From [Mycobacterium] manitobense (GTDB lineage Bacteria > Actinomycetota > Actinomycetes > Mycobacteriales > Mycobacteriaceae): a DNA stretch of 39,292 bases. The stretch covers positions 1 to 39,292 of the forward strand of contig NZ_JACKSJ010000208.1 of assembly GCF_025821665.1 (NCBI RefSeq), given 5' to 3'. The notes under the pieces were generated by a model. The model made no database searches. It was not told where the DNA came from and saw only the letters and a list, made by a program, of their open reading frames with translations. The translations under genes and the position numbers were made by a program. This document shows positions 7,831 through 15,892 of this stretch, one piece after another; position 1 is the stretch's first letter, and each line of letters begins with the position of its first letter.

Positions 7831-9270
7831 ATGTTCACCATAGAAACTGCCGCCACCGCGGCCTACGTCGTCGCAGCGCTGCTGTTCATCCTCGCGCTGG
7901 CCGGCCTGTCCAGGCACGAGACATCGCGCGCCGGCAACAGTTTCGGCATCGCCGGCATGGCGCTGGCGCTGATCGCGACCGTCGGGCTCGCGCTGGCCCG
8001 CCACATCGAGCCGGTCGGCCTTGCCCTGCTCGCCGGCGCCGTGGTCATCGGCGCCGCGATCGGGCTGTGGCGCGCCAAGGTCGTCGAGATGACCGGCATG
8101 CCCGAGCTGATCGCGCTGCTGCACTCGTTCGTCGGCCTGGCCGCCGTGCTGGTCGGCTGGAACGGCTACCTGCACGTCGAGGGCGACGCAAACGGCGCAG
8201 AAGCCGTCCAACTGGCGGGCGAGGGAATGCTCGGCATCCACTCCGCCGAGGTCGTCATCGGCGTCTTCATCGGCGCGGTGACGTTCACCGGTTCCATCGT
8301 GGCCAACCTGAAGCTGTCGGCGCGCATCAAGTCCGCGCCGATGATGCTGCCGGGCAAGAACTTCCTCAACGTCGGTGCGCTGGTGGTGTTCGCCGCGCTC
8401 ACCGTGTGGTTCGTGATCGACCCGCAGCTGTGGCTGCTGATCGCCGTCACGGTGCTGGCGCTGCTGCTGGGCTGGCATCTGGTCGCCTCGATCGGCGGCG
8501 GTGACATGCCGGTGGTGGTGTCGATGCTCAACAGCTACTCCGGCTGGGCCGCCGCGGCGTCGGGCTTCCTGCTCGGCAACGACCTGCTGATCATCACCGG
8601 CGCGCTGGTCGGCTCGTCCGGTGCATACCTGTCCTACATCATGTGCAAGGCGATGAACCGGTCGTTCATCTCCGTCATCGCGGGCGGCTTCGGCATCGAG
8701 GCGGGCCCGGGCGAGGACAAGGACTACGGCGAGCACCGCGAGATCACCGCCGAGGGCGCCGCCGAGCTGCTCAGCTCCGCTTCGTCGGTGATCATCACGC
8801 CCGGCTACGGGATGGCCGTCGCGCAGGCCCAGTACGGCGTCGCCGACCTGACCCGCAAGCTGCGGGAGCGCGGTGTCGACGTGCGCTTCGGCATCCACCC
8901 CGTCGCGGGACGCCTGCCGGGCCACATGAACGTGCTGCTGGCCGAGGCCAAGGTGCCCTACGACATCGTGCTCGAGATGGACGAGATCAACGACGACTTC
9001 GACGGCACGTCCGTGGTCCTCGTGATCGGCGCCAACGACACCGTCAACCCGGCGGCGTCCGAGGATCCGAGCAGTCCGATCGCCGGGATGCCGGTGCTGA
9101 CGGTGTGGAACGCGGACCACGTCATCGTCTTCAAGCGGTCCATGGCGTCGGGCTACGCGGGCGTGCAGAACCCGCTGTTCTTCCGGGAGAACACCCAGAT
9201 GCTGTTCGGCGACGCCAAAGACCGGGTCGACGCGATCAATTCGGAGCTCTCGGTCAGCGAGCACGCGTAA
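7831..9270 (+). CDS. pntB: NAD(P) transhydrogenase beta subunit
   Basis: 479 residues. The N-terminal ~270 residues form a run of predicted membrane helices (domain II, proton channel). The C-terminal ~180 residues are the NADP(H)-binding domain III, with GYGMAVAQAQYGVADL, HPVAGRLPGHMNVLLAEA and VIGANDTVNPAA, all standard beta-subunit signatures. It begins one base after the pntA stop and has a GAGGAG Shine-Dalgarno inside the end of pntA, so the two subunits should be made together. Role: generation of NADPH from NADH at the cytoplasmic membrane. A stem-loop follows the stop codon. Confidence 0.96.
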   Translation: MFTIETAATAAYVVAALLFILALAGLSRHETSRAGNSFGIAGMALALIATVGLALARHIEPVGLALLAGAVVIGAAIGLWRAKVVEMTGMPELIALLHSFVGLAAVLVGWNGYLHVEGDANGAEAVQLAGEGMLGIHSAEVVIGVFIGAVTFTGSIVANLKLSARIKSAPMMLPGKNFLNVGALVVFAALTVWFVIDPQLWLLIAVTVLALLLGWHLVASIGGGDMPVVVSMLNSYSGWAAAASGFLLGNDLLIITGALVGSSGAYLSYIMCKAMNRSFISVIAGGFGIEAGPGEDKDYGEHREITAEGAAELLSSASSVIITPGYGMAVAQAQYGVADLTRKLRERGVDVRFGIHPVAGRLPGHMNVLLAEAKVPYDIVLEMDEINDDFDGTSVVLVIGANDTVNPAASEDPSSPIAGMPVLTVWNADHVIVFKRSMASGYAGVQNPLFFRENTQMLFGDAKDRVDAINSELSVSEHA

Positions 9271-9277
9271 TCGCCGT

Positions 9278-9334
9278 CGATTTTGCGCTCAGGGTCGTGC
9301 AGTCCGCGGAATCACGACCATCAGCGCAAATTCG
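9278..9334. repeat. Long imperfect inverted repeat after pntB
   Basis: Left arm 9278-9299 and right arm 9313-9334 pair at 19 of 22 positions (one mismatch and an imperfect three-base interior loop). The cores are TTTGCGCT/AGCGCAAA and GGTCGTG/CACGACC. The 13-base loop contains the small palindrome TCCGCGGA. It lies 7 bases after the pntB stop and may act as a terminator or be a dispersed intergenic repeat. Confidence 0.6.
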
Positions 9335-9377
9335 AGACCGGGCGGGCAGCGCTAGTCGATCGCTCAGCGCGGATCAC

Positions 9378-9383
9378 TAGGAT
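9378..9383 (+). promoter_or_regulatory. Predicted -10 box of acyl-CoA dehydrogenase gene
   Basis: TAGGAT ends 8 bases before the ATG at 9392, which suggests a leaderless or near-leaderless transcript. Confidence 0.45.
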
Positions 9384-9391
9384 GTTCGACC

Positions 9392-10534
9392 ATGCCCGTT
9401 GACCGTCTGCTGCCCTCCGACGAGGCGCGCGATCTCATCGCCCTGACGCGCGACATCGCCGACAAGGTGCTCGAACCGATCGTCGATGAGCACGAGAAGG
9501 CCGAGACCTATCCCGACGGGGTGTTCGCCCAACTCGGCGCCGCCGGCCTGCTGAGCCTGCCGCAACCCGAGGAGTGGGGCGGCGGCGGCCAGCCCTATGA
9601 GGTGTATCTGCAGGTGCTCGAGGAGATCGCGGCGCGGTGGGCGGCGGTCGCGGTCGCGGTCAGCGTGCACAGCCTGTCGTCGCATCCGCTGCTGGCGTTC
9701 GGCACCGAGGAGCAGAAGCAGCGCTGGCTGCCAGGGATGCTGTCCGGTGAGCAGATCGGCGCGTACAGCCTGTCGGAGCCGCAGGCCGGATCGGATGCCG
9801 CGGCGCTGCGGTGCGCGGCTATCCCGGGCGACGACGGCTACGTCATCACCGGCGAGAAGTCCTGGATCACCCACGGTGGGCGGGCCGACTTCTACACGCT
9901 GTTCGCCCGCACCGGTGACGGGTCGAAGGGCATCTCGTGTTTCCTGGTGCCGGGCGATCTCGACGGGCTGAGTTTCGGTGTGCCCGAGGAGAAGATGGGG
10001 CTGCACGCCGTCCCGACGACGGCGGCGTACTACGACGGGGCGCGCGTCGACGCCGACCGCCGGATCGGCGCCGAGGGCCAGGGCCTGCAGATCGCGTTCT
10101 CCGCCCTGGACTCCGGCCGGCTCGGCATCGCCGCGGTGGCGGTCGGCATCGCGCAGGCCGCCCTCGACGCCGCCACCGCATACGCCAACGAGCGAACCAC
10201 GTTCGGCCGCAAGATCATCGACCATCAGGGTCTGGGCTTCCTGCTGGCCGACATGGCCGCCGCCGTGGTCAGCGCCCGGACCACCTACCTCGACGCGGCC
10301 CGCAGGCGCGATCTCGACCTGCCGTACTCGACGCAGGCCAGCATCGCCAAGCTGGTGGCCACCGACGCGGCGATGAAGGTCACCACCGACGCCGTCCAGG
10401 TGCTCGGCGGTGTGGGCTACACCCGCGACTACCGCGTCGAGCGGTTCATGCGGGAGGCCAAGATCACCCAGATCTTCGAGGGCACCAACCAGATTCAGCG
10501 ACTCGTGATTTCGCGGGCGCTCACGGCGCGCTGA
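9392..10534 (+). CDS. Acyl-CoA dehydrogenase (FadE family)
   Basis: 380 residues, the usual length of short/medium-chain acyl-CoA dehydrogenases, which introduce the alpha-beta double bond using FAD. Visible signatures: AYSLSEPQAGSDAAALR (family motif 1), GEKSWITHGG, ERTTFGRKIIDHQGLGFLLADM, and the C-terminal IFEGTNQIQRLVISRAL, in which the glutamate of EGTN is the canonical catalytic base. It is transcribed alone from what looks like a leaderless promoter. Its last 14 bases overlap the convergent flavodoxin-like gene. The exact fadE number cannot be assigned, and substrate chain length is unknown. Confidence 0.92.
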   Translation: MPVDRLLPSDEARDLIALTRDIADKVLEPIVDEHEKAETYPDGVFAQLGAAGLLSLPQPEEWGGGGQPYEVYLQVLEEIAARWAAVAVAVSVHSLSSHPLLAFGTEEQKQRWLPGMLSGEQIGAYSLSEPQAGSDAAALRCAAIPGDDGYVITGEKSWITHGGRADFYTLFARTGDGSKGISCFLVPGDLDGLSFGVPEEKMGLHAVPTTAAYYDGARVDADRRIGAEGQGLQIAFSALDSGRLGIAAVAVGIAQAALDAATAYANERTTFGRKIIDHQGLGFLLADMAAAVVSARTTYLDAARRRDLDLPYSTQASIAKLVATDAAMKVTTDAVQVLGGVGYTRDYRVERFMREAKITQIFEGTNQIQRLVISRALTAR

Positions 10535-11183
10535 CACAGTCGGCCGGCGCCTCGCCCCACACCTTGTTGGAGCGGACGGTGTCGAGGCGGTAGTCGGTGA
10601 CGCGACTGGTGTACAGGCGGCGCGCCAGTTCGAATGCGCCCGACACCGGATCGGTGGGGTCGAGCCGGATCTCGCCGCGGCTGTTGGCGTTTCCGACGAC
10701 CACGCCGACGAGCTCCTGGTTGAGGTAGCGGGTCAGCTCCTGGAACTGCGCGACCACACCTGCGGTGGCGCCGACGTAGCTCTCCTCGCAGGAGATCAGC
10801 ACGCCGACCTTCTTGCCCATGATGCCCTCGACCACGCGGTCCTGTTGAGGTGCGCTGTTGGCGGTGTAGCAGAACAGCCGGTCGAACACCGTCTTGAGGC
10901 GGCCCGGCATGCCGTAGAAGTACAGCGGCATCGCGTACAAGATGCCGTCGGCGGGCAGCATGTGCTCGAGCAGCAGTGCCTCGTAGCGGTCGTCGAGGCT
11001 GCAGCCGCGGTCGCTCGCCCGCCGGCAGGTGCGGCAGTTGCCGAGCATCCGGTCGACGTACTCGCCGAGGAACAGGTGCTCGACGTCGTGACCCGCCGCG
11101 GCGGCACCGTTCACCGCCGCTTCCGCGAGGACGTGCGAATTCCCGTCTTCGCGCGGGCTTGCGCTGATCACCAGCGTCTTCAT
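10521..11183 (-). CDS. Flavodoxin-like NAD(P)H-dependent FMN oxidoreductase
   Basis: 220 residues of the flavodoxin-like reductase family. The FMN phosphate loop is VISASPREDGNSHVLAEAA. ADGILYAMPLYFYGMPGRLK is the second flavin-contacting segment. Three cysteines, C50, C53 and C61, sit where iron-sulfur flavoprotein relatives carry their cysteine cluster, but I see no complete four-cysteine set. The second ATG (11183) is preferred to the one at 11189 because AGGAG lies 7 bases before it. A LacI-type operator (11197-11214) sits just upstream, linking it to the catabolic operon, whose last gene lacI ends 63 bases away. It probably supplies reduced flavin or reduces a pathway intermediate (inference). 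Confidence 0.82.
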   Translation of the reverse strand: MKTLVISASPREDGNSHVLAEAAVNGAAAAGHDVEHLFLGEYVDRMLGNCRTCRRASDRGCSLDDRYEALLLEHMLPADGILYAMPLYFYGMPGRLKTVFDRLFCYTANSAPQQDRVVEGIMGKKVGVLISCEESYVGATAGVVAQFQELTRYLNQELVGVVVGNANSRGEIRLDPTDPVSGAFELARRLYTSRVTDYRLDTVRSNKVWGEAPADCVSAP

Positions 11184-11196
11184 GGGCATGCTCCTA

Positions 11197-11214
11197 TGCT
11201 AAAAGGTTTTTTCA
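11197..11214. promoter_or_regulatory. LacI-type operator 3 (before flavodoxin-like gene)
   Basis: The core AAAAGGTTTT is flanked by TGC-T and T-TCA with the same spacing as the two operators upstream of the DUF1116 gene (TGA-T-core-G-TCA). It ends 14 bases upstream of the reductase start. It differs from a perfect site by one central base and one flank base. Confidence 0.6.
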
Positions 11215-11246
11215 TGGTCGTCGAGGGCCAATTCGGGGGTCGAAGC

Positions 11247-12314
11247 TCAGGCGCTGTGACGAAGCGTCGAACTGCGCACGCGCAGTTCGGTCGGCACCGT
11301 GACGACGCGCTGGGCCGGCTCGTGGCCCTCGACCAGCTCGATCAGCAGGGCGACGGCCCGCTCACCGATCGTGCGCGGGTTGCAGAACACCCCGGTGATC
11401 TCCGGGCACGTCAGGTTGAACGTGCTGCTGTCCACGCAGCTGCACAGGCCGAGGTCGGTCGGCACCCGGATCCCCGACCGGTTCGCGGCCTGCAGCACAT
11501 CCATCGCGATGTCCTCGGAGCCGGCGTAGACGGCGTCGGGCGGATCGTCGGAATCCAGCAGCATGCGCAGCGCGTCGCCCGCCGCGCTGCCGGCGCCGGT
11601 CTCCACGGTGCGCGCCGTGATCCCGCGCGTCTGCGCGAAGGCCGTGTAAGCGTCGACCACGTCGCGCGTGTAGGACCGGGCCCGGTCGGTGATGATCGCG
11701 GCGGGCCGCCGAAAACCCTGCTCCCACATGTGTTCCAGGGCGTTCGTCGTCGCGGCCAGATGGTCGTTGTCGACGATGTGCGGGTCGTCGCGCCTGGTTG
11801 CCGTCCGGCCCGCGGTGACCACCGGATGCGACGACGTCCACGACGGATCCAGCAGACCCTCGTCGCCGTGCGGGTCGACGATGATGGCCCCGTCGACCGC
11901 GAACGCCGTCACGGCCCGCGGCCCCACTCCAGGTGGTGTGAGCACCAGCGCATAGCCCGACCTGCCCGCCTCGGCCGAAGCGCCGTTGAGCAGTTCGAGG
12001 AAGTACTCCGAGTTCGGGATGAGCATGCTCGACTCGCTCGCGGGGTCGAACGGCGCGACCTGGATCGCCAGCGTGCGGCTGCGGTTGGTGACCAGCTGCT
12101 GGGCGTGCACATTGGCGGTGTAGCCGAGCTCCGCGGCGACCTGCAGCACCCGCTCACGGGTGCTCTGCCCGATTCGGCCCTGGTTGCTCAGCGCATGCGA
12201 CACGGTGGTGAGCGACACCCCGGCGGCCGCGGCCACGTCGCGGATCGTCACCGCCACATCGTCCTCCTCTGCCGCGACCGAGAGACCCATGATGTCACCG
12301 ACGGCGGCGGTCAT
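11247..12314 (-). CDS. LacI-family transcriptional regulator
   Basis: 355 residues. The N-terminal helix-turn-helix is VTIRDVAAAAGVSLTTVSHA with the hinge LGYTANVHAQQL (residues ~22-70), typical of LacI/GalR. The rest is a periplasmic-binding-protein-like sensor domain (FAVDGAIIVDPHGDEG, FRRPAAIITDR, PDAVYAGSEDIAMDVLQA, TVPTELRVRSST). The ATG at 12314 overlaps the stop of the permease gene (ATGA), so it is last in the five-gene operon. ATG 12290 is possible but less supported. It most likely represses its own operon and the flavodoxin-like gene through the AAAACGTTTT-type sites; the effector should be a pathway substrate or intermediate (inference). Confidence 0.93.
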   Translation of the reverse strand: MTAAVGDIMGLSVAAEEDDVAVTIRDVAAAAGVSLTTVSHALSNQGRIGQSTRERVLQVAAELGYTANVHAQQLVTNRSRTLAIQVAPFDPASESSMLIPNSEYFLELLNGASAEAGRSGYALVLTPPGVGPRAVTAFAVDGAIIVDPHGDEGLLDPSWTSSHPVVTAGRTATRRDDPHIVDNDHLAATTNALEHMWEQGFRRPAAIITDRARSYTRDVVDAYTAFAQTRGITARTVETGAGSAAGDALRMLLDSDDPPDAVYAGSEDIAMDVLQAANRSGIRVPTDLGLCSCVDSSTFNLTCPEITGVFCNPRTIGERAVALLIELVEGHEPAQRVVTVPTELRVRSSTLRHSA

Positions 12315-13843
12315 GGCCACCGCCGCTTCGCCGGCCGCGGCGCACCGCCGGGCCCGTACACCGCCGCCGGCTCGGGGAAGACTCGCAGTGCCAGCGGGTA
12401 GAGCGCCACGGCCACCCCGCCGGCGACCAGGAAGCCGATGTCGAGCCCGCCGGCCCACTTCGCGCCGGGGCCGACGAACCACTGGTTGTGCGAGAACCAC
12501 AGGCCCGCCCCGACCGACAGCACCCACACGCCGATCGCGACGAAGTTGAGCCCGCCGGTGAACCAGTAGACCCCGCCCTTCTCGCCCCGGTTGAACACCT
12601 GGAGGTCGGACACGTCGTAGTAACCGCGCCGGTGCACGTGCCCGACGGTGAGGATGGCGATCCACGGGATCGACGAGCAGGCAAGCACCGCAAGGAAGAT
12701 CGCCACGCCGTTGGCCAGTGCGGAGTAGAAGTGCCCGACGTACACCAGCGCGGTCGCCAGCGCACACGCCACCAGCGTGGCCTGCACGCGGTTGAGCCGC
12801 GGGATGATCGCCGAGGTGTCCAGCCCGGTGCCGTAGGTGTTGATCACGGCCTGCGCGGTGCCCGATGCCAGGCCGACGTAGATCAGCGCGGGCACGAACC
12901 ACAGCGGCGCCGCGTCGACCAGTGCGAGCACGTAGGACGTGCCGGCTCCCGGTGCGGCACTGGCGAACAGCGCCACCGAGGTGAACACGCCCCACATGAA
13001 CGGTCCGCCCATGCCGAACAGTCCGCCGACGAACAGTGCCCGCATGATCGAGCGGTCGGAGTGCAGCCGCGGCGAGATGTGGCGCGCCCAGTCACCCGCG
13101 TACGGCCCGTAGGAGGCCACCGTCGACGCGCACAGCAGCGCCGACAGCATCCACGCGGCGCCCATCGAGCCGAGCATGTACTCACCGGTGCCCGGATACC
13201 GCGGGTCGAACCGGTCACCGAAGACCAGCAGCCCGACCAGTAGGCATGTCCCCGCGGTGGGGATCATGAAGCGCTGGCAGAACACCATGCTGGAGTGGCC
13301 GAGCACCGAGACGATCGTGACCACGACCGCCAGCACGGCGTAGGCGACCAACCGGACCGGTTCGGTCTCGGAGATCCCGAAGAATCTCGTCAGCGCGCCG
13401 GCGAGGGCGTCGCCGCCGGTCCAGATGCTCAGTGCGGCGAAGGCCACCGATGCCGTCGCCTCGAGGACGGAGCCGATGAGCCGTCCCGCCACTCCGAAGA
13501 ACGCACCGCTGGACACCGGGTTATTGGTGCCGGTGCGCGGGCCCATCAATCCGGTGGGCGCCAGCACCGCGGCGCCGACGGCCGAGCCGACCACCACCGC
13601 GGACGCCGCCTGCCACCAGCTCAGCCCGAAGGCGACCGGGAACCAGCCGATGATGATCACGCTGAACGTCAGCGAGCCCCCGGACAGGATGCTCGTCAGG
13701 TTGCGCGGCGAGGACCGCCGCTCCTCCTCGGGAATGTGTTCGACGCCGTACCGCTCGATGCGGCCGACCCGGTCCTTGACGGCACCGTCGTCCTGCGGCA
13801 CCGATCGGGTGCCGTCGGTGGTGGCCTCGGACGGGGGGTTCAT
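12311..13843 (-). CDS. NCS1-family permease (purine/cytosine permease-like)
   Basis: 510 residues with about twelve predicted membrane helices. The N-terminal segment GVEHIPEEERRSSPRNL and the helix I region of small polar residues, followed by LMGPRTGTNNPVSSGAFFG, match the nucleobase:cation symporter-1 family (cytosine, hydantoin, allantoin and related uptake). Start ATG 13843 overlaps the TGA of the hydrolase gene (ATGA); an in-frame extension upstream exists but would overlap that gene fully. Its own stop overlaps lacI. It most likely imports the nitrogenous substrate of the operon. The substrate itself cannot be named: NCS1 specificity does not follow from these motifs. Confidence 0.88.
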   Translation of the reverse strand: MNPPSEATTDGTRSVPQDDGAVKDRVGRIERYGVEHIPEEERRSSPRNLTSILSGGSLTFSVIIIGWFPVAFGLSWWQAASAVVVGSAVGAAVLAPTGLMGPRTGTNNPVSSGAFFGVAGRLIGSVLEATASVAFAALSIWTGGDALAGALTRFFGISETEPVRLVAYAVLAVVVTIVSVLGHSSMVFCQRFMIPTAGTCLLVGLLVFGDRFDPRYPGTGEYMLGSMGAAWMLSALLCASTVASYGPYAGDWARHISPRLHSDRSIMRALFVGGLFGMGGPFMWGVFTSVALFASAAPGAGTSYVLALVDAAPLWFVPALIYVGLASGTAQAVINTYGTGLDTSAIIPRLNRVQATLVACALATALVYVGHFYSALANGVAIFLAVLACSSIPWIAILTVGHVHRRGYYDVSDLQVFNRGEKGGVYWFTGGLNFVAIGVWVLSVGAGLWFSHNQWFVGPGAKWAGGLDIGFLVAGGVAVALYPLALRVFPEPAAVYGPGGAPRPAKRRWP

Positions 13844-14538
13844 CTCCGCTCGCTTCCCCGCTCGCCGGTGACGAGCCACCGGAACGGTTCGAGGTGGCGC
13901 TCGTCGGCGGCCACCAGTGCTTCCGGATGCCATTGCAGCCCGAGCAGCCCCGGCGCCTCGACGGCCTCGATCACACCGTCCTCCGCCCACGCCGTCGCGG
14001 TCAACACCTCGCCGACATCCCGGATCGCCTGGTGGTGGTGAGAGTTCACCGTTTCCATCCCGCTCAGGACGCGGTCGACGGTGGAGCCGACCTCCGCCTT
14101 CACCCGGTGCATCAACGTCGCGTAACCGCGGTCGTGGGAGTCGTCGACGTGGCCGCCGAGCCCTTCGGCCACCAGGTCCTGGAACAACGTCCCGCCGGTG
14201 GCGACGCAGAGCACCTGTGCTCCGCGGCAGACTCCGAGTATCCGTTTGCCGTGGCGCCGGGCGACGTCGACGGCCCGTAGCTCCATGCGGTCGCGCCTGC
14301 GGTCGACCGCGTCCAGCGTCGTGCGCGGATCCTGGCCGTACATCGAGGGATGCACGTCGCCGCCGCTGGAGAGCAGCAGCACGTCCACCGCGCCGAGCGC
14401 CTCGTCCACCATGTCCGTCGCGTCGATCGCGCTGGGGATCAGCACCGGCGTTCCGCCGGCGCCCGTCACCGCACGGATGAACGCGGCCACCACTTCGCGT
14501 CGCTCGGAGGCGCCGAGCGTGATGCCGACGACCGTCAC
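13840..14538 (-). CDS. Class I glutamine amidotransferase-like hydrolase (PuuD / peptidase C26 type)
   Basis: 232 residues. The nucleophile elbow ILGVCRGAQVL places the catalytic Cys at C104, and LGLQWHPEAL supplies H204 and E206 of the triad. The N-terminal VVGITLGASERREVVAAFI and LLLSSGGDVHPSMYG are typical of gamma-glutamyl-gamma-aminobutyrate hydrolases (PuuD), which free an acid from its gamma-glutamyl conjugate. The GTG start overlaps the stop of the GS-like gene (GTGA), so ligase and hydrolase are translationally coupled. The pair suggests substrate activation by glutamylation, then glutamate release, as in the Puu putrescine pathway; the other Puu enzymes are absent here. Confidence 0.88.
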   Translation of the reverse strand: MTVVGITLGASERREVVAAFIRAVTGAGGTPVLIPSAIDATDMVDEALGAVDVLLLSSGGDVHPSMYGQDPRTTLDAVDRRRDRMELRAVDVARRHGKRILGVCRGAQVLCVATGGTLFQDLVAEGLGGHVDDSHDRGYATLMHRVKAEVGSTVDRVLSGMETVNSHHHQAIRDVGEVLTATAWAEDGVIEAVEAPGLLGLQWHPEALVAADERHLEPFRWLVTGERGSERR

Positions 14539-15890
14539 AGGTTCAGCAGGTAGTAGGAGCGCTCGGCGTCGCTGACCTCCGCGTGACTGCGTTCCCACTC
14601 GGAACGCTTCATCTGCGCGTAGTCCCTCACGAATGCCGAATGGAAGACGCTGTGCACCAGGGGGTCCCGCTCGAACTCCTCGACCGCGTCGATCAGCGTG
14701 CGCGGCAGCACCGCGATCGAGGTGTCCTCGTAGGACACCACGTCCTCGGGCTTGCCCGGGTCGATGCCGTCGCGGATGCCCTCCAGCCCGGCCGCCAGCA
14801 TGAACGCCGCCGTCAGGTAGGTGTTGGCCGCGGCGTCGACGCTGCGGTTCTCGATCGCCGGCCGGTTGGCGGGCAACCGCAGCATGCAGGACCGGTTGTT
14901 GTGGCCGTAGCTGATCTTCGTCGGCGCCCACGAGTAGTTGCCGTCCACCAGTTTCGGGACGAGACGGCGGTAGGAGTTCGTGGTCGGGTTGGCCAGCGCG
15001 GTGAGCGCCTTGGCGTGTTTGAGGATGCCGCCGGCGAAGTGCAGTGCCTCCTTGCGCCAGCCGTCGTTCCCGGTGCCCGTCTTGAAGACGTTCTCGCCGG
15101 TGTTGCGGTCCTCGAGGCTCATGTTGAAATGCGCTCCGGACCCCCAGGTCTCGGCATACGGCTTGGGCATGAACGTCGCCAGCAGCTCGTTCTCCTTCGC
15201 CGCCTGCTTCACCAGCAGCCGGAACAGCGTCATCCGGTCGGCCGAGGCGACCACCTCGTCGTGGGCGTAGTCGAACTCGTACTGCCCTTCACCGCCTTCG
15301 GCGTCGAAACTGAAGAGCCCGAAGCCCAGTTCGGTCATGTACTCGGTCACCCGGTCCAGGAACGGCATCGCGTCGAGCGACACCTCGAGGTCATAGGCAG
15401 GTGTGGGTGCGATACGGCCGCTGCGCGCGATGGGAGCCAGCGCCGCGGCGCCGATCGACTCCGGCTTGAAGACGTAGAACTCGGGCTCGATGCCGAGCTG
15501 GCAGACGTACCCCATGTCGGCGGCCTCGGCGACCTGCCGTTTGAGCGCCGAGCGCGGACACAGTGCGAACGGCTCGCGTCCGCCCATCGACATGTCCGCG
15601 ATCATCCAGGCGAAGCGCCTGTCCCACGGCAGCACCTTCAGGCTGGCGACGTCCGGGACGCCGATGACCTCGTCCTCGACGGGGTTCATCCGCCCGATGC
15701 CGCCCATTCCGCGCGGGGTGTACCGCTCCGAGCCGGCGGCGAGATTGGGCAGGTGGTCGATGGGGACGATCTTCGACTTCGTACGTCCGAGGACGTCGAC
15801 CCAGCACCCGACGGCGTACTTCACCCCCTGCCGGGCAAGACGTTCGGCCAGGGCGGTGTGGTCGGTGGCGATGGTGGTCAGGGTGTCCAT
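14535..15890 (-). CDS. Glutamine synthetase-like gamma-glutamyl ligase (GlnT/GMAS-like)
   Basis: 451 residues with an N-terminal beta-grasp region (VKYAVGCWVDVLGRTKSKIV) and the glutamine synthetase catalytic domain: LGIEPEFYVF, EGGEGQYEFDYAHD, FMPKPYAETWGSGAHFNMSL, NPTTNSYRRLVP, NNRSCMLRLP and ENRSVDAAANTYLTAAF. Its layout resembles GlnT and gamma-glutamylmethylamide synthetase more than housekeeping GlnA: a lineage motif has ANTYL for ANPYL, and no adenylylation-site tyrosine segment is obvious. It probably ligates glutamate to an amine using ATP. AAGGAAGG precedes the ATG, and the gap to the DUF1116 gene is two bases. The amine is unknown; its operon partners make ammonia assimilation alone unlikely. 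Confidence 0.88.
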   Translation of the reverse strand: MDTLTTIATDHTALAERLARQGVKYAVGCWVDVLGRTKSKIVPIDHLPNLAAGSERYTPRGMGGIGRMNPVEDEVIGVPDVASLKVLPWDRRFAWMIADMSMGGREPFALCPRSALKRQVAEAADMGYVCQLGIEPEFYVFKPESIGAAALAPIARSGRIAPTPAYDLEVSLDAMPFLDRVTEYMTELGFGLFSFDAEGGEGQYEFDYAHDEVVASADRMTLFRLLVKQAAKENELLATFMPKPYAETWGSGAHFNMSLEDRNTGENVFKTGTGNDGWRKEALHFAGGILKHAKALTALANPTTNSYRRLVPKLVDGNYSWAPTKISYGHNNRSCMLRLPANRPAIENRSVDAAANTYLTAAFMLAAGLEGIRDGIDPGKPEDVVSYEDTSIAVLPRTLIDAVEEFERDPLVHSVFHSAFVRDYAQMKRSEWERSHAEVSDAERSYYLLNL

Positions 15891-15892
15891 GG

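Noticed and set aside
7768..9264. A ~500-codon open frame on the minus strand opposite pntB
   Set aside because: Its predicted protein is dominated by Arg, His, Asp and Gly, the usual mirror image of a GC-rich coding strand, while pntB on the plus strand has clear family motifs.
12315..12995. Upstream extension of the LacI frame
   Set aside because: It lies out of frame over the permease gene; the helix-turn-helix sits near residue 25 when ATG 12314 is used.
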